Of a stretch of 64,000 nt of DNA, positions 49,338 through 59,090 are shown piece by piece. Each line of letters starts with the position of its first letter. Positions within the stretch are counted from its first letter, which is position 1. This stretch comes from SAR202 cluster bacterium bin90 (GTDB lineage: Bacteria > Chloroflexota > Dehalococcoidia > Lucifugimonadales > JADFKI01). The position numbers were made by a program, and so were the translations under genes. Location: the NCBI GenBank assembly GCA_002238855.1, contig MPND01000001.1, forward strand, positions 105,008 to 169,007. Direction: 5' to 3'. The notes under the pieces were generated by a model. It did not search any database, was not told where the DNA came from, and saw only the letters and a program-made list of their open reading frames with translations.

Positions 49338-51509
49338 TTAATCCTCCGCAACCGGCAGCGTGAAGCTGAAAGTTGCCCCGTTTCCAATTTCCGATTCGAC
49401 CCAGATCTTGCCCTGGTGCCGCTCAACGATCTTGCTGCATATCGCAAGCCCAATGCCCGTGCCCGGGTACTCGCCCCTTCCATGCAGCCTCTTGAACATA
49501 CCGAATATTCTTTCATTGTGCTGCGGGTCTATCCCAATGCCGTTATCCGAAACCGACATCACATACGACTCGCCCACCTGCACGCTTGATATGTGAATCT
49601 CAGGACGCTTATCGCCGTGGAATTTCATGCCATTGCTGATCAGGTTCTGGAAGAGCTGCGAAAGCTGGTTTATGTCTCCCTGCACCTTGGGCATCCTATC
49701 ATGCGTGACCCTCGCGTTTGCCTCGCTGATGGCAACGCGTAGGTTGGCCATCGCATTCTCCAGCGCGCTGGAGCTCTCCACCGGCTCAAGCGGCCTTCCG
49801 CGTGTGCCCACACGGGAGTACTCCAGAAGATCATTTATCAGAATCTTCATTCGCTCCGTGCCGTCCACAACATATCCGATAAATTCGTCAGCCGTCTCGT
49901 CCAGTTCCCCGCCATAGCGGTCGGAAAGCAACTGAACAAAGCCCGAAATCACCCGCAGTGGTTCCTGGAGGTCGTGAGAAGCCACATAAGCGAACTCTTG
50001 CAGTTCCGCATTCGACCGCGCCAGTTCATCTGCCTGTCGCGCCAGCTTCTCCTGCGCTCGCTTCCTCGGGGTAATGTCGTTCGAGTAGATTCGTATCTGG
50101 TTGATTGCGGGAATATAGACGATGCGCTGCTGGTAGGTCTCGTCTCCGACATCGGTCTCTCGCGAGTGGAACGCGCCACCAGAAGTCAATTCCTCGATTA
50201 TCTCATCGATCTCCGCCATTATCGGATGTCGCGGACCCATTTCCTGCAGATTAGGGAATCGCTGCCGGGCTATCGGATTGCTGTAAGCAATAGTGCCGTC
50301 CAGGTTCGCCTCGATTACAGGGTTGGGATTGTGCATCGGGAATGTCGCCAGCCGGCTCTGCTGTGCGTAAAGCAGCGTGTTCGCAATGGCAGGGGCGATC
50401 TGTCTGGCAACTTGAGTGAGCATATCGATATCTCGCTGACCATACGCGTTCTCCTTCAGAGAGCGCACATTCAGAAGTCCGATCACTTCGTTCTTAAAGA
50501 TCAGAGGCGCCATTACTACCGAGCGCATGTTATGGAATACCATCAATGGGTACCGCGCCTTGAGCACATCCGCGCTCCCCTGAACAAGTATGGTCTGAGC
50601 GGTATAGATCGCGTCTTCGGCAGGCGTGTCAGCTATGGAAAACTTCTCGCCAACGCGACGGCCCTCCGCCTCTATCCCCGACACATAGGCGTTTACCAGT
50701 GTGTCGTCTTCCTTATAGAAGTGTGCCAGAGAGATTCTATCGAAAGTAATCAGTTGCTGCACCTGGTTGGCGAAGTCCTCATACACTTCGTCAATATCCA
50801 TTGACGACGAGATTATCCTGCCAATCTCAGCAAACAGCGTTTGCTCCTGGACGAGCCTGTGTTCGAATCGGAGCGTCTCCTCCAGCACAGCCTGAGTCTC
50901 CATCTGCTTGGCATACAGCAGAGAATTCGCAACAGCTCCTGCTATCTGCGATGCAATTCGTTCCGCAAGATCAAGGCAGCTCTCCGAATACGCATCCGCA
51001 TCGGTGGACCTGAAGTGAAGCGTACCTATGACCTCATTCCTGGAAATTAGAGGAACCGCGACCAGCCACCTCAGGCCCATGTCCATTACGGGAGCCTGGT
51101 TCGCGAATAGCTCTTCTAAGGTGTGAGGCGAGTTCGGTGTGAGGAGCAGCCCACGAGCATTCTTGGCAACCCATTCCGTCGGCGAATTAGCCAGCGCTCT
51201 GACCATTCCCGGCGCCCAGGCCGGTATATTCGCGCCGGACTGATACAGGGTGGTTACCGTGCCCGCTTCGAGGTCAACGCTGTTAATGACCAGCCGCTCG
51301 AACGGAATAATATTGCGAACTTGCGAGGCGAAGCCCTCATAGACCTCTTGAATGTCGGGGGAGGAACTGATGACGCGACCAATCTCAGCGAAGATTGCGT
51401 ACTCAGCCGCCACGCGGCGCGCCTCGACTATGGCGTCGCGTCCGCTGCTCTGCCCATTTCGCGGGGCGACATCATCAATTTGACCAGGCTGACTCGGGCG
51501 CTCTAGCAT
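49338..51509 (-). CDS. Sensor histidine kinase with two GAF domains and PAS-like segment
   Basis: Two GAF-like repeats ([50 protein letters not shown]); [23 protein letters not shown] (HisKA); [37 protein letters not shown]. Confidence 0.93.
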   Translation of the reverse strand: MLERPSQPGQIDDVAPRNGQSSGRDAIVEARRVAAEYAIFAEIGRVISSSPDIQEVYEGFASQVRNIIPFERLVINSVDLEAGTVTTLYQSGANIPAWAPGMVRALANSPTEWVAKNARGLLLTPNSPHTLEELFANQAPVMDMGLRWLVAVPLISRNEVIGTLHFRSTDADAYSESCLDLAERIASQIAGAVANSLLYAKQMETQAVLEETLRFEHRLVQEQTLFAEIGRIISSSMDIDEVYEDFANQVQQLITFDRISLAHFYKEDDTLVNAYVSGIEAEGRRVGEKFSIADTPAEDAIYTAQTILVQGSADVLKARYPLMVFHNMRSVVMAPLIFKNEVIGLLNVRSLKENAYGQRDIDMLTQVARQIAPAIANTLLYAQQSRLATFPMHNPNPVIEANLDGTIAYSNPIARQRFPNLQEMGPRHPIMAEIDEIIEELTSGGAFHSRETDVGDETYQQRIVYIPAINQIRIYSNDITPRKRAQEKLARQADELARSNAELQEFAYVASHDLQEPLRVISGFVQLLSDRYGGELDETADEFIGYVVDGTERMKILINDLLEYSRVGTRGRPLEPVESSSALENAMANLRVAISEANARVTHDRMPKVQGDINQLSQLFQNLISNGMKFHGDKRPEIHISSVQVGESYVMSVSDNGIGIDPQHNERIFGMFKRLHGRGEYPGTGIGLAICSKIVERHQGKIWVESEIGNGATFSFTLPVAED

Positions 51510-51538
51510 GAGTGTCCCCCATCCTGCTGAGCCTCAGG

Positions 51539-52465
51539 CTATCGCTCGGCCTGAAGCAGTGTTCGCGTTTGCTCTACATCCAGCTCCATCTGCTTTAGCA
51601 GGTCGTCCACGCTCTCGAACTTCAACTCATCGCGTAAACGCTGCACGAATTCCAGCCGTAGTTGCCTATTATACAGGTTCTTGTCAAATCCCAACAGGAA
51701 GGCTTCTATCGTGCGTCCCCTGCCGTCGAATGTCGGTCTCGTGCCAATGCTCGTCGCCGCCATGTGGCGCTCTCCGTCCACATAAGCCAGTGTCGCATAT
51801 ATCCCGTTTCCGGGCACCGCCATGTCCGGTCCAACCTCCACATTAGCGGTCGGGAATCCCAATTCCCTTCCCAGTTTTTCACCTGTAACCACGGTGCCGC
51901 TTATGGAGAATTTACGCCCCAGCTTCTTCGCCGCATCCCCTACATTCCCCTGGGAGATCGCCTTCCTTATGCTAGTGCTGTGTACGGCATCCCCACCCTC
52001 TGATAGCAGGTCAACCACGCTCACAGTAAAGCCGAGCTTCTCGCCCAACTTCGACAGCACTTCCACATTGCCCTCTCGCTTGTATCCCATCGCAAAATCC
52101 GGCCCCACCACGAGACCGCGCATCCGAAGCTTGCCCATCAGTAGCTCAACGAACTTCTGCGGACGCAGCCCCGAGACCTCCCTGTCGAACGTAACCGGTA
52201 CTACGAAGTCCGCGCCAATCTCCTCGACCAACCGGACCCGCTCCGCGATGCTCGTAATGTACTGTGGCTGAAAGTTCGGGTTCAGCACCGAGTCCGGGTG
52301 GTTGCGGAAAGTCACCACACCCGCTGCCATGCCCCTTGACTGCGCCTCGGCTGCGACCTTGCCTATCAGGTACTGATGCCCGCGATGTACGCCGTCGAAG
52401 ACCCCGATGGTCAGCACCGAGTCCCTGTCGATTTGCGCCTGTTCCAGCTCCTGCTCGATTCGCAT
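51539..52465 (-). CDS. ribF: Bifunctional riboflavin kinase/FAD synthetase
   Basis: VLTIGVFDGVHRGHQYLIGKV, VVTFRNHPDSVL, GRKFSISGTVVTGEKLGRELGFPTANV, PGNGIYATLAYVDGER. Confidence 0.93.
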   Translation of the reverse strand: MRIEQELEQAQIDRDSVLTIGVFDGVHRGHQYLIGKVAAEAQSRGMAAGVVTFRNHPDSVLNPNFQPQYITSIAERVRLVEEIGADFVVPVTFDREVSGLRPQKFVELLMGKLRMRGLVVGPDFAMGYKREGNVEVLSKLGEKLGFTVSVVDLLSEGGDAVHSTSIRKAISQGNVGDAAKKLGRKFSISGTVVTGEKLGRELGFPTANVEVGPDMAVPGNGIYATLAYVDGERHMAATSIGTRPTFDGRGRTIEAFLLGFDKNLYNRQLRLEFVQRLRDELKFESVDDLLKQMELDVEQTRTLLQAER

Positions 52466-52671
52466 GCGCCTCAATCCGCCGGACTTCTGACTGCGTAGGC
52501 TTCCGTCAATTCGCCCTCCGCACACTCCCTCTGGCCACGACGCACATTCATGCCTCGGGCAATTTGGAGTATATCAGACGCACATTCCGCACTTCCATAA
52601 TTTTCGCCCGATAATTGTTTCTGTCAAGGCTCAGGTCGCCATGCCTGCGAAGTGGGAACACATTCCGCGTG

Positions 52672-53859
52672 CTATCTGCTGAATCTATGCGTCAGCAGCA
52701 GCAAGCTCACCGGCAGAATCAGCGCAGTCGCGGCACCCATTATCAGCATCGTCGCACTAAGGCTGTACGCATCCGCAAGCACCCCATAGCCGATTGGCGC
52801 GGCTACCGTCCCAATCTCATTGGTCGTGTAGAAAAACCCATAGAACCTGGCTCGCCTGAATGCTGGCACATATTCCGCCACCGTCGCATAGAGAATGGAA
52901 GAAGTGCCGTTCAGCCCCACGCCCAATAACACCAGCAGCGGAATCATTGCAGACATCGGCACATACAGCGCCGCAACAATCAGCACCGCCGTCAGTCCCT
53001 TTGTCGCCCAGATCAGACTGACCGTGCTGAACTTGTCCCCAAGCCAGCCCACAACGAACTTGCCCGCCGCGCCCCCGATGAACACGAACAGCAGCATGCT
53101 TATCGCCTGCGACTGGCTCACATCTTTGGAGATAAGCACGAACGGCAGGAACGTCAGCGCACCCACTCGCGCCATTGAGTCCAGCGCGCCAATCCCGCTC
53201 AGCGTAGCGAATCCGCTCAGCCTCGCATTGCCGGAGCCAGACGCGCCATCCTCCGACTCCACCCTCACCGGTCTGCCTATATCCACCGCTCGCCGAGTCA
53301 GTGCCGACATCGCCATGAACACAAGGCTCGCCAGCCCGACCACCCACAGCAGCTGCCGCCATCCCATATTGACCGCAATCGCCCCCGCCACGATCGGCGG
53401 CGCGAGCATCTTCCCCAGGTCGCCGGCAAAATTCACCGTCCCCACCGCGGTCGAGCGACCGCCATCGTCATACGCCCGCGACACCATGCTCGACGCCAGC
53501 GGATGCTGAAATCCGCCGCCAAGCCCGCCAACGAAGCTCAGCAGCACCAGCATCACGAACATCGGCGCCAGAGCCATCCCCACCAGCCCCACAGACACCC
53601 ACACGTTCCCCCCCAGCAGCAGCCAGAACTCGCCCATGTTCTCCGCGATAAAGCCCGCAGGTATCTGCAGCACCGCCGAAGCCCCGCTATATGTCGCCCG
53701 TAGTATCCCCACCTGCGTGAACGACAGTCCCATGTCGCTCTCGATAAGAGGCAGCAGGGGAAACATCAGCGCGAAATGCAGGTCGCTCCAGATGTGCATG
53801 ATGGAGCCAAAATAAAGCGTTCGGCGGCTCTGCGGCGTGCGGAGTACGAAGCTGAACAT
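52672..53859 (-). CDS. MFS transporter
   Basis: ~12 hydrophobic segments; GSIMHIWSDLHFALMFPLLPLIESDMGLSFTQVGIL, GGGFQHPLASSMVSRAYDDGGRSTAVGTVNFAGDLGK. Confidence 0.88.
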   Translation of the reverse strand: MFSFVLRTPQSRRTLYFGSIMHIWSDLHFALMFPLLPLIESDMGLSFTQVGILRATYSGASAVLQIPAGFIAENMGEFWLLLGGNVWVSVGLVGMALAPMFVMLVLLSFVGGLGGGFQHPLASSMVSRAYDDGGRSTAVGTVNFAGDLGKMLAPPIVAGAIAVNMGWRQLLWVVGLASLVFMAMSALTRRAVDIGRPVRVESEDGASGSGNARLSGFATLSGIGALDSMARVGALTFLPFVLISKDVSQSQAISMLLFVFIGGAAGKFVVGWLGDKFSTVSLIWATKGLTAVLIVAALYVPMSAMIPLLVLLGVGLNGTSSILYATVAEYVPAFRRARFYGFFYTTNEIGTVAAPIGYGVLADAYSLSATMLIMGAATALILPVSLLLLTHRFSR

Positions 53860-53982
53860 AATGGCGCGGATTATAACATTCCGTTAACAATCACGCTCCC
53901 GGAGAGATGATGTGCGGGGAAAGGAGAAAAAGAAAGAGGTGTTGTCTGAAGCGAGTTTCGCGAATCAGTTAAGATTACGCTG

Positions 53983-54222
53983 TCAGTTGCTCGACTCGAC
54001 TGTCACGGGTAGTGCCGTGGGTGCGATAGGCTCAATTCCAAACTCGGCGCAGCCATCTAGATACACATCGATTGAAATACGAAACTCCCGCTTGATGCCT
54101 TCAACATCAGTAGCTTCGGCGTTAGCTATCGGATATGGGCCGCTGTTGATAACTCTGGCATGCAGAATCTCGGCATCATCATCATAGACTACCTCTCCGA
54201 TGTAACCCTTGTACTCTAGCAT
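53983..54222 (-). CDS. hicB: HicB-family antitoxin
   Basis: MLEYKGYIGEVVYDDDAEILHARVIN...EATDVEGIKREFRISIDVYLDGCAEFGIEP; start overlaps hicA stop (TGATG). Confidence 0.85.
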   Translation of the reverse strand: MLEYKGYIGEVVYDDDAEILHARVINSGPYPIANAEATDVEGIKREFRISIDVYLDGCAEFGIEPIAPTALPVTVESSN

Positions 54223-54488
54223 CAGCTTTCTCCTGTGCGGTCGATGAACCTAGCAATGTCTCGAACCGTGTCTCGCCTTGCAGCAGGCCTTGGGTGAGGC
54301 CTGTGAACTACGATGGATTCCACCCCTTTGACCAATTGCACCCTGGAACCAGCCCGTTCAACTAATCTGACCCCAAGCGCATAGAGCAGCGACTCGATCT
54401 CCTCCCATCTGATGTCGGCAGGCGTAGGTCTCGCCCGCATCTGTTCCAGCGTCCGTCGGTGTCTCCTCCTCATTGGATGCGAGTCCAT
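54222..54488 (-). CDS. hicA: HicA-family toxin
   Basis: IRWEEIESLLYALGVRLVERAGSRVQLVKGVESIVVHRPHPRPAARRDTVRDIARFI; upstream-overlapping with hicB. Confidence 0.88.
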   Translation of the reverse strand: MDSHPMRRRHRRTLEQMRARPTPADIRWEEIESLLYALGVRLVERAGSRVQLVKGVESIVVHRPHPRPAARRDTVRDIARFIDRTGES

Positions 54489-54553
54489 CCAGAACTAGAG
54501 GACGAGCCGTCAGTCATCACATTAAAGGAGCACGTTTGGTTGACTAGCAGAAC

Positions 54554-54925
54554 CTAGTCCTCCACCCGCCACTTCCGCAGGTTCGCAGCCTCGCGCAGGT
54601 AGATGTTCACAATCTCATCTGCCCGCTTTTCCGTGTTGACGAGTATGAGCGTCCGGATGCACCGCGACTGCGACCCCGGCACATCTATCTCCACGGCGTC
54701 CATCAGCGCCACATGAGTCCAGCCCATCAGCCGCGCCGCCGCCGCCGGAAAGTCTGCGTTCAGGTCGGGTGTTGTGGTAAAGAACGCCGCCGCAATGTCG
54801 TCGGCATCATCAATCTCATTCGCATTCACGATTTCGGCTAGCAACTCGCTCGTCGCGTTGAACACCTCGTCCTTTTCGTTGCTGTTCGCCGTTGTCGCCC
54901 CTCTTATGCCGCGGACTTTGGACAT
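54554..54925 (-). CDS. aroH: Chorismate mutase, AroH type
   Basis: MSKVRGIRGATTANSNEKDEVFNATSELLAEIVNAN, AAFFTTTPDLNADFPAAAARLMGWTHVALMDAVEIDVPGSQSRCIRTLILVNT. Confidence 0.92.
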   Translation of the reverse strand: MSKVRGIRGATTANSNEKDEVFNATSELLAEIVNANEIDDADDIAAAFFTTTPDLNADFPAAAARLMGWTHVALMDAVEIDVPGSQSRCIRTLILVNTEKRADEIVNIYLREAANLRKWRVED

Positions 54926-54940
54926 CCCTGCTGCACCCTC

Positions 54941-55774
54941 TTAATTCATTGTACGTATATATGAGTCGTTGGAAGTTACACCTGACTTACGCCGCAGCCC
55001 TCGCACAAACCGCGCAGCTGTCTCCGCCGCTTCCTCGGTCGGCACTCGGCTGACGCTGTCCAGCATCGCGCTCGCTACCACCGCCCCATCGGCAAATCGC
55101 GCTATATTATCCACATGTTCCTGCCGCGACACGCCGAACCCAACCAGTATCGGAAGGTCGCTATGCTCGCGTATGCGCCGCACCAGCCCCTCTACACCAC
55201 CGGACAATTCCGACCTTGCGCCAGTCACCCCCGCAACGCTCACGCAGTATATGAAACCACTTGCCTGTTTGCAAGCCTGCTCGATACGCGCCTCCGTGCT
55301 CGTGGGCGCCAGCAGGGGAATCAGGTGAATGTTATGAGACGCAAGCACCGCTTGATATGGTGGCGCCTCCTCAGGTGGCAGGTCTGGAATGATGATCCCG
55401 TCCATCCCCGCATCCGAGGCTTCCTTAGCAAACTCTTCCATCCCGTAACTGATAAACGGGTTGAGATACCCCATGAATATCAGCGGTGAATCTACCCCAC
55501 GCTCCCGAAGCCGCCGCAGGCTTCCGAGCGCGTCACGAAGCGTGGTGCCGTTCTCTAGCGCCCGAAAACTCGCCATCTGAATTGTAGGCCCGTCCGCAAG
55601 CGGATCGCTGAACGGCACTCCCATCTCCAGCATGTCCGCGCCCGACTCCATGATCGCCACCGCCATCTCCTCAGATGTCGCAATGTCCGGATATCCCACA
55701 GTCACCCATGGTACTAGGGCAGCCTTGCCCTCCGCCCTTAATGAGGCCATTGTCGTATCAATACGGTTCGTCAT
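54941..55774 (-). CDS. trpA: Tryptophan synthase alpha subunit
   Basis: ALVPWVTVGYPDIATSEEMAVAIMESGADMLEMGVPFSDPLADGPTIQMASFRAL, LPPEEAPPYQ, YCVSVAGVTGAR; start MTNRIDTTM at 55774. Confidence 0.95.
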   Translation of the reverse strand: MTNRIDTTMASLRAEGKAALVPWVTVGYPDIATSEEMAVAIMESGADMLEMGVPFSDPLADGPTIQMASFRALENGTTLRDALGSLRRLRERGVDSPLIFMGYLNPFISYGMEEFAKEASDAGMDGIIIPDLPPEEAPPYQAVLASHNIHLIPLLAPTSTEARIEQACKQASGFIYCVSVAGVTGARSELSGGVEGLVRRIREHSDLPILVGFGVSRQEHVDNIARFADGAVVASAMLDSVSRVPTEEAAETAARFVRGLRRKSGVTSNDSYIRTMN

Positions 55775-55902
55775 AACCTTACCTTGCCCTTCAGTCTGTG
55801 TGGTGATGCTGGTAGTGCCGCCTATGGCTGTAAATGTTGTTACTAGTGACAATGATCGTCCGTCCAGAAACCGTCGCCGGACGTGATGCCGCATAGCGCT
55901 CG

Positions 55903-56748
55903 CTACAGCACGGCGGCGGTCGGCGCATCGAACGGTATCTGAAGAAATATAAGTGCCAGCAGGTTCTGCGCCGCATGCGCCACGAACGCAGGCCATATTG
56001 ATCCAGTCCGCAGGTAGAGCCACGCCAGCAGCATCCCCATAACGAAAATCGGGAACAGCGTCCCTATACTCAAGTGCGCCACTGAAAATATCGCCGAACT
56101 GACTAACGCTCCTCGCAGCCCGCCGATTATAGGCACCAGCGCTGCGAGCAGGAAACCCCGAAAAAAGACCTCTTCTCCGAATGGCGCAAGCAGTCCCACT
56201 ATTGCGAATGTCGGCACGCGCGCAAATCCGTCTAACGCCCCAATCTCCTCCAGGTTCTGGTTGGGTACGAGCATGTCGATACCGAGCGCTTTCATTGCCA
56301 GCGCGTACACGCCCGTTGCCGTAAGCCCTATCGACAGCGCAACCACCGGCAACCAAAAGGCAGACGTTGCCGAAGTCCTTTTGAAGCCCAATAATGATGC
56401 CGGAACATTGTACCGGCGCAGGCCGAATAACCACGCGCCGGCAATCAGCGCAACCGGAAGCAGCGTGCTGCCCAGCAGGATCGCTAAAATCCTGTCGTCT
56501 GACAGCACTGACCTCGCCAGCAACAGCCCCAAGCCAAGACTTCCGCCAACGCCGATTGGCGCAAATATGGCAGACGCGACGACCACATCCCGCATTGACC
56601 ACGGAACAGTTCCGATCCTGCTGGCAAACAGGCCCCAACCTTCGCCGAACTCCGGCTGCGAGACTTTGCTGTCGCAGCCGTTTTCCGGTTCAGGCGTAAT
56701 TTCAGGGGAATGCCTTTCCGTGCGCTCGCTCTCTAGCTTTCCTTCCAC
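55903..56748 (-). CDS. CPBP family intramembrane glutamic endopeptidase
   Basis: FGEEVFFRGFLLAALVPIIGGLRGALVSSAIFSVAHLSIGTLFPIFVMGMLLAWLYLRTGSIWPAFVAHAAQNLL. Confidence 0.92.
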   Translation of the reverse strand: MEGKLESERTERHSPEITPEPENGCDSKVSQPEFGEGWGLFASRIGTVPWSMRDVVVASAIFAPIGVGGSLGLGLLLARSVLSDDRILAILLGSTLLPVALIAGAWLFGLRRYNVPASLLGFKRTSATSAFWLPVVALSIGLTATGVYALAMKALGIDMLVPNQNLEEIGALDGFARVPTFAIVGLLAPFGEEVFFRGFLLAALVPIIGGLRGALVSSAIFSVAHLSIGTLFPIFVMGMLLAWLYLRTGSIWPAFVAHAAQNLLALIFLQIPFDAPTAAVL

Positions 56749-57377
56749 AGCACATCGCCGTAGAGGTCGTCCGGATGTTCGCGCGATGCGAAGTCTGCGT
56801 ACTCTTCCTTTGACGCGGCGAGGTGCCCGTCATCGCCGTGACCGGGAAACACATTGGTGTCGTCACCCAGCGCAAACAGCTTGCTCGTGATGCTCCCGAT
56901 CAGCTGCTGCAACTTTTCCGGTGATCCGGACTTGCCCGGTCCGCCGGGGAACAGCGTGTCGCCTGAAAAGAGATGCCCCTCCGTGTGATAGCAGGTCGAA
57001 CCCGGTGTATGCCCCGGTGTGAACACTGCGGTCAAATTGACATTCCCAGCCGAAATCACATCCCCGTCATTCAGCAGCAAATCAGCCGGACGCGAAAGTG
57101 CATCCGCATCATCCGTGCCAATCCCTACGGGCGCATCGATCGCCGCCGTAACGTCCTCGAACCCTAGCAGGTGGTCCATATGATTGTGCGTGATGATTAT
57201 CGCCTTCACATCCGTCGTCTTCGCCAGCTCGATCATTTTGTCCGGCTCGGCAGGCGTATCTATGAGTATGCTCTCGTTCGTCTCCGGGCACACCACGAGG
57301 TACATGTTATTCCCGTATGGCCCGCATTCCATCTTGTGAATAATTACATTGTCGTCCTGAAAGTGAGGCGTCGCCAT
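56733..57377 (-). CDS. MBL-fold metallohydrolase
   Basis: IITHNHMDHLLGFEDV (HxHxDH), FTPGHTPGSTCYHTEGHLFSGDTLFPGGPG, NVFPGHGDDG. Confidence 0.93.
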   Translation of the reverse strand: MATPHFQDDNVIIHKMECGPYGNNMYLVVCPETNESILIDTPAEPDKMIELAKTTDVKAIIITHNHMDHLLGFEDVTAAIDAPVGIGTDDADALSRPADLLLNDGDVISAGNVNLTAVFTPGHTPGSTCYHTEGHLFSGDTLFPGGPGKSGSPEKLQQLIGSITSKLFALGDDTNVFPGHGDDGHLAASKEEYADFASREHPDDLYGDVLWKES

Positions 57378-57486
57378 ATCTTCTCCTAAAAGTCTGATAA
57401 AATGTGTTCGCGCACAGAATTATATCAGCCCCCATCCCAGCGTCAAACTTGGCTACCGAATACTCCTTGGAAATTGGAGGGTCAAC

Positions 57487-58035
57487 ATGGTCGCCACAGG
57501 TGCCAGAATCAAGTTCACCTACGAAGACTACTGCAACGCGCCCGAAGACAAGCGCTACGAACTTCACGACGGAGATTTAATCTTGGTTCCCTCTCCAAAT
57601 CAACCTCACCAGAAGACATCGAGGGAATTGACTACCGAGATAAACTTGCTAATCCGACGCACAGGGATCGGCGAGGTTTATTCGGCTCCCTTCGACGTCG
57701 TTCTTTCTGATACGGATGTTGTGCAGCCTGATGTAATATTCGTATCAAGAGAGCGTGCCCATATCGTAACCCTAAACAACATACAGGGCGCACCTGACCT
57801 AGTTGTCGAAGTCCTATCCCCCTCCACGGCACACCGCGACCGCACTTTCAAGCGCGCCCTATACGCGCGCCACGGCGTCCGCGAGTTCTGGCTCGTGAAC
57901 ACCGATGCCCACACTATTGAGGTTCTCCAGTTGGAAGAAGAGGGTTACCGTACTGTCGGAACGTACAGTGCTGGGCAAACACTCACTTCCCCGACACTGA
58001 CTGGGTTCAGCCTAAAAATAGACGACATATTCTAG
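57487..58035 (+). CDS. Uma2 family (PD-(D/E)XK-like) endonuclease
   Basis: FTYEDYCNAPEDKRYELHDGDLILVPSPN, VVQPDVIFVSRER, IQGAPDLVVEVLSPSTAHRDRTFKRALYARHGVREFWLVN. Confidence 0.9.
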   Translation: MVATGARIKFTYEDYCNAPEDKRYELHDGDLILVPSPNQPHQKTSRELTTEINLLIRRTGIGEVYSAPFDVVLSDTDVVQPDVIFVSRERAHIVTLNNIQGAPDLVVEVLSPSTAHRDRTFKRALYARHGVREFWLVNTDAHTIEVLQLEEEGYRTVGTYSAGQTLTSPTLTGFSLKIDDIF

Positions 58036-58120
58036 TGAAGCTAACAGACGTCGAGGATTTGTTGCCGGCCCTGATCTCTGATAAACGGGCCACCGAACTA
58101 CGAAATAGTTGGAGGCGAAC

Positions 58121-58669
58121 ATGGTCATTGCAGGCACCAAAATAAAGTTCACCTATGAAGACTACTGCAACGCGCCCGAAGACAAGCGCTACGAACTTCA
58201 CGACGGAGACTTAGTTGTGGTCCCATCCCCCAAAGAGCGGCATCAAAACTCAGTTGGATCGCTGTACTATTTTCTAAGGGCATTCCTTCAGGGTAGAGAA
58301 CTCGGACGAGTTTACATCGCTCCTTTCGACATCGTCTTCTCCAATCACGATGTCGTCCAACCGGACGTGATTTTCGTGTCCAATGAAAAACGCGACATCA
58401 TCACCTCTGACAACATCCAGGGCGCACCCGACCTCGTAGTCGAAGTCCTCTCGCCATCCACGGCACACCGCGACCGCACATTCAAGCGTGCCCTTTACGC
58501 TCGCCACGGCGTCCGCGAGTTCTGGCTCGTTGATACCGACGCCCACACCATTGAGGTGCTACTGCTCGGTCCCAATGGCTACAGTGATTCGGCGGTCTAT
58601 TCTACCGGACAGATTCTCACTTCGCCCACCCTTACGGACTTCGCCCTCAACATAGACGACATCTTCTAG
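58121..58669 (+). CDS. Uma2 family (PD-(D/E)XK-like) endonuclease, tandem paralog
   Basis: FTYEDYCNAPEDKRYELHDGDLVVVPSPKERHQ, VVQPDVIFVSNEK, IQGAPDLVVEVLSPSTAHRDRTFKRALYARHGVREFWLVD. Confidence 0.9.
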   Translation: MVIAGTKIKFTYEDYCNAPEDKRYELHDGDLVVVPSPKERHQNSVGSLYYFLRAFLQGRELGRVYIAPFDIVFSNHDVVQPDVIFVSNEKRDIITSDNIQGAPDLVVEVLSPSTAHRDRTFKRALYARHGVREFWLVDTDAHTIEVLLLGPNGYSDSAVYSTGQILTSPTLTDFALNIDDIF

Positions 58670-58679
58670 GGAGCATCGG

Positions 58680-58943
58680 ATGCCTGATTTCGGACTGACA
58701 GTGAAACATGACAATGAAGGCAAGCGCATCGAAATGCAATGCGAGCATCAGAACGGCCTCGTCTATGTCGTGCGCGGCGAGGCAAACTGGGTCTGCGACG
58801 AAGATCTGCTGCACGCCCACTCACTCGCCGGATTCTTCCGTGAACTCGGCGAACTCGATGACGATCGGGTTTCCGATGTCATGCAGCGCTGGGGCATCTA
58901 CTACCGCCCTCGCCCCCTCGCTGATACATCCGAACATTCCTAA
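58680..58943 (+). CDS. Small hypothetical protein downstream of Uma2 genes
   Basis: 87 aa ORF beginning 11 nt after Uma2 stop; no recognised family. Confidence 0.55.
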   Translation: MPDFGLTVKHDNEGKRIEMQCEHQNGLVYVVRGEANWVCDEDLLHAHSLAGFFRELGELDDDRVSDVMQRWGIYYRPRPLADTSEHS

Positions 58944-58949
58944 TGAAAT

Positions 58950-58976
58950 GAGCCTTCCCAGTTAAAGGGAAGGCTC
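58950..58976. terminator. Stem-loop between convergent genes, candidate bidirectional terminator
   Basis: GAGCCTTCCC/GGGAAGGCTC perfect 10-bp stem, 7-nt loop AGTTAAA. Confidence 0.65.
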
Positions 58977-59017
58977 GCAAATTCCACATCTCACCACTTG
59001 TATGAGGGCGATATGTC

Positions 59018-59055
59018 CCTTCCCCCTTGACGGGGGAAGGTTAGGATGGGGGTGA
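59018..59055. repeat. REP-like palindromic element, copy 1
   Basis: CCTTCCCCC-TTGAC-GGGGGAAGG followed by TTAGGATGGGGGTGA. Confidence 0.75.
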
Positions 59056-59090
59056 TTTGCAAACTTCACCCTCTCAACTTCTTTATTCTG

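Noticed and set aside
54941-56638. Possible long fusion protein upstream of TrpA (565-aa ORF)
   Set aside because: The extra N-terminal part is the CPBP gene read in another frame; TrpA begins at MTNRIDTTM (55774).
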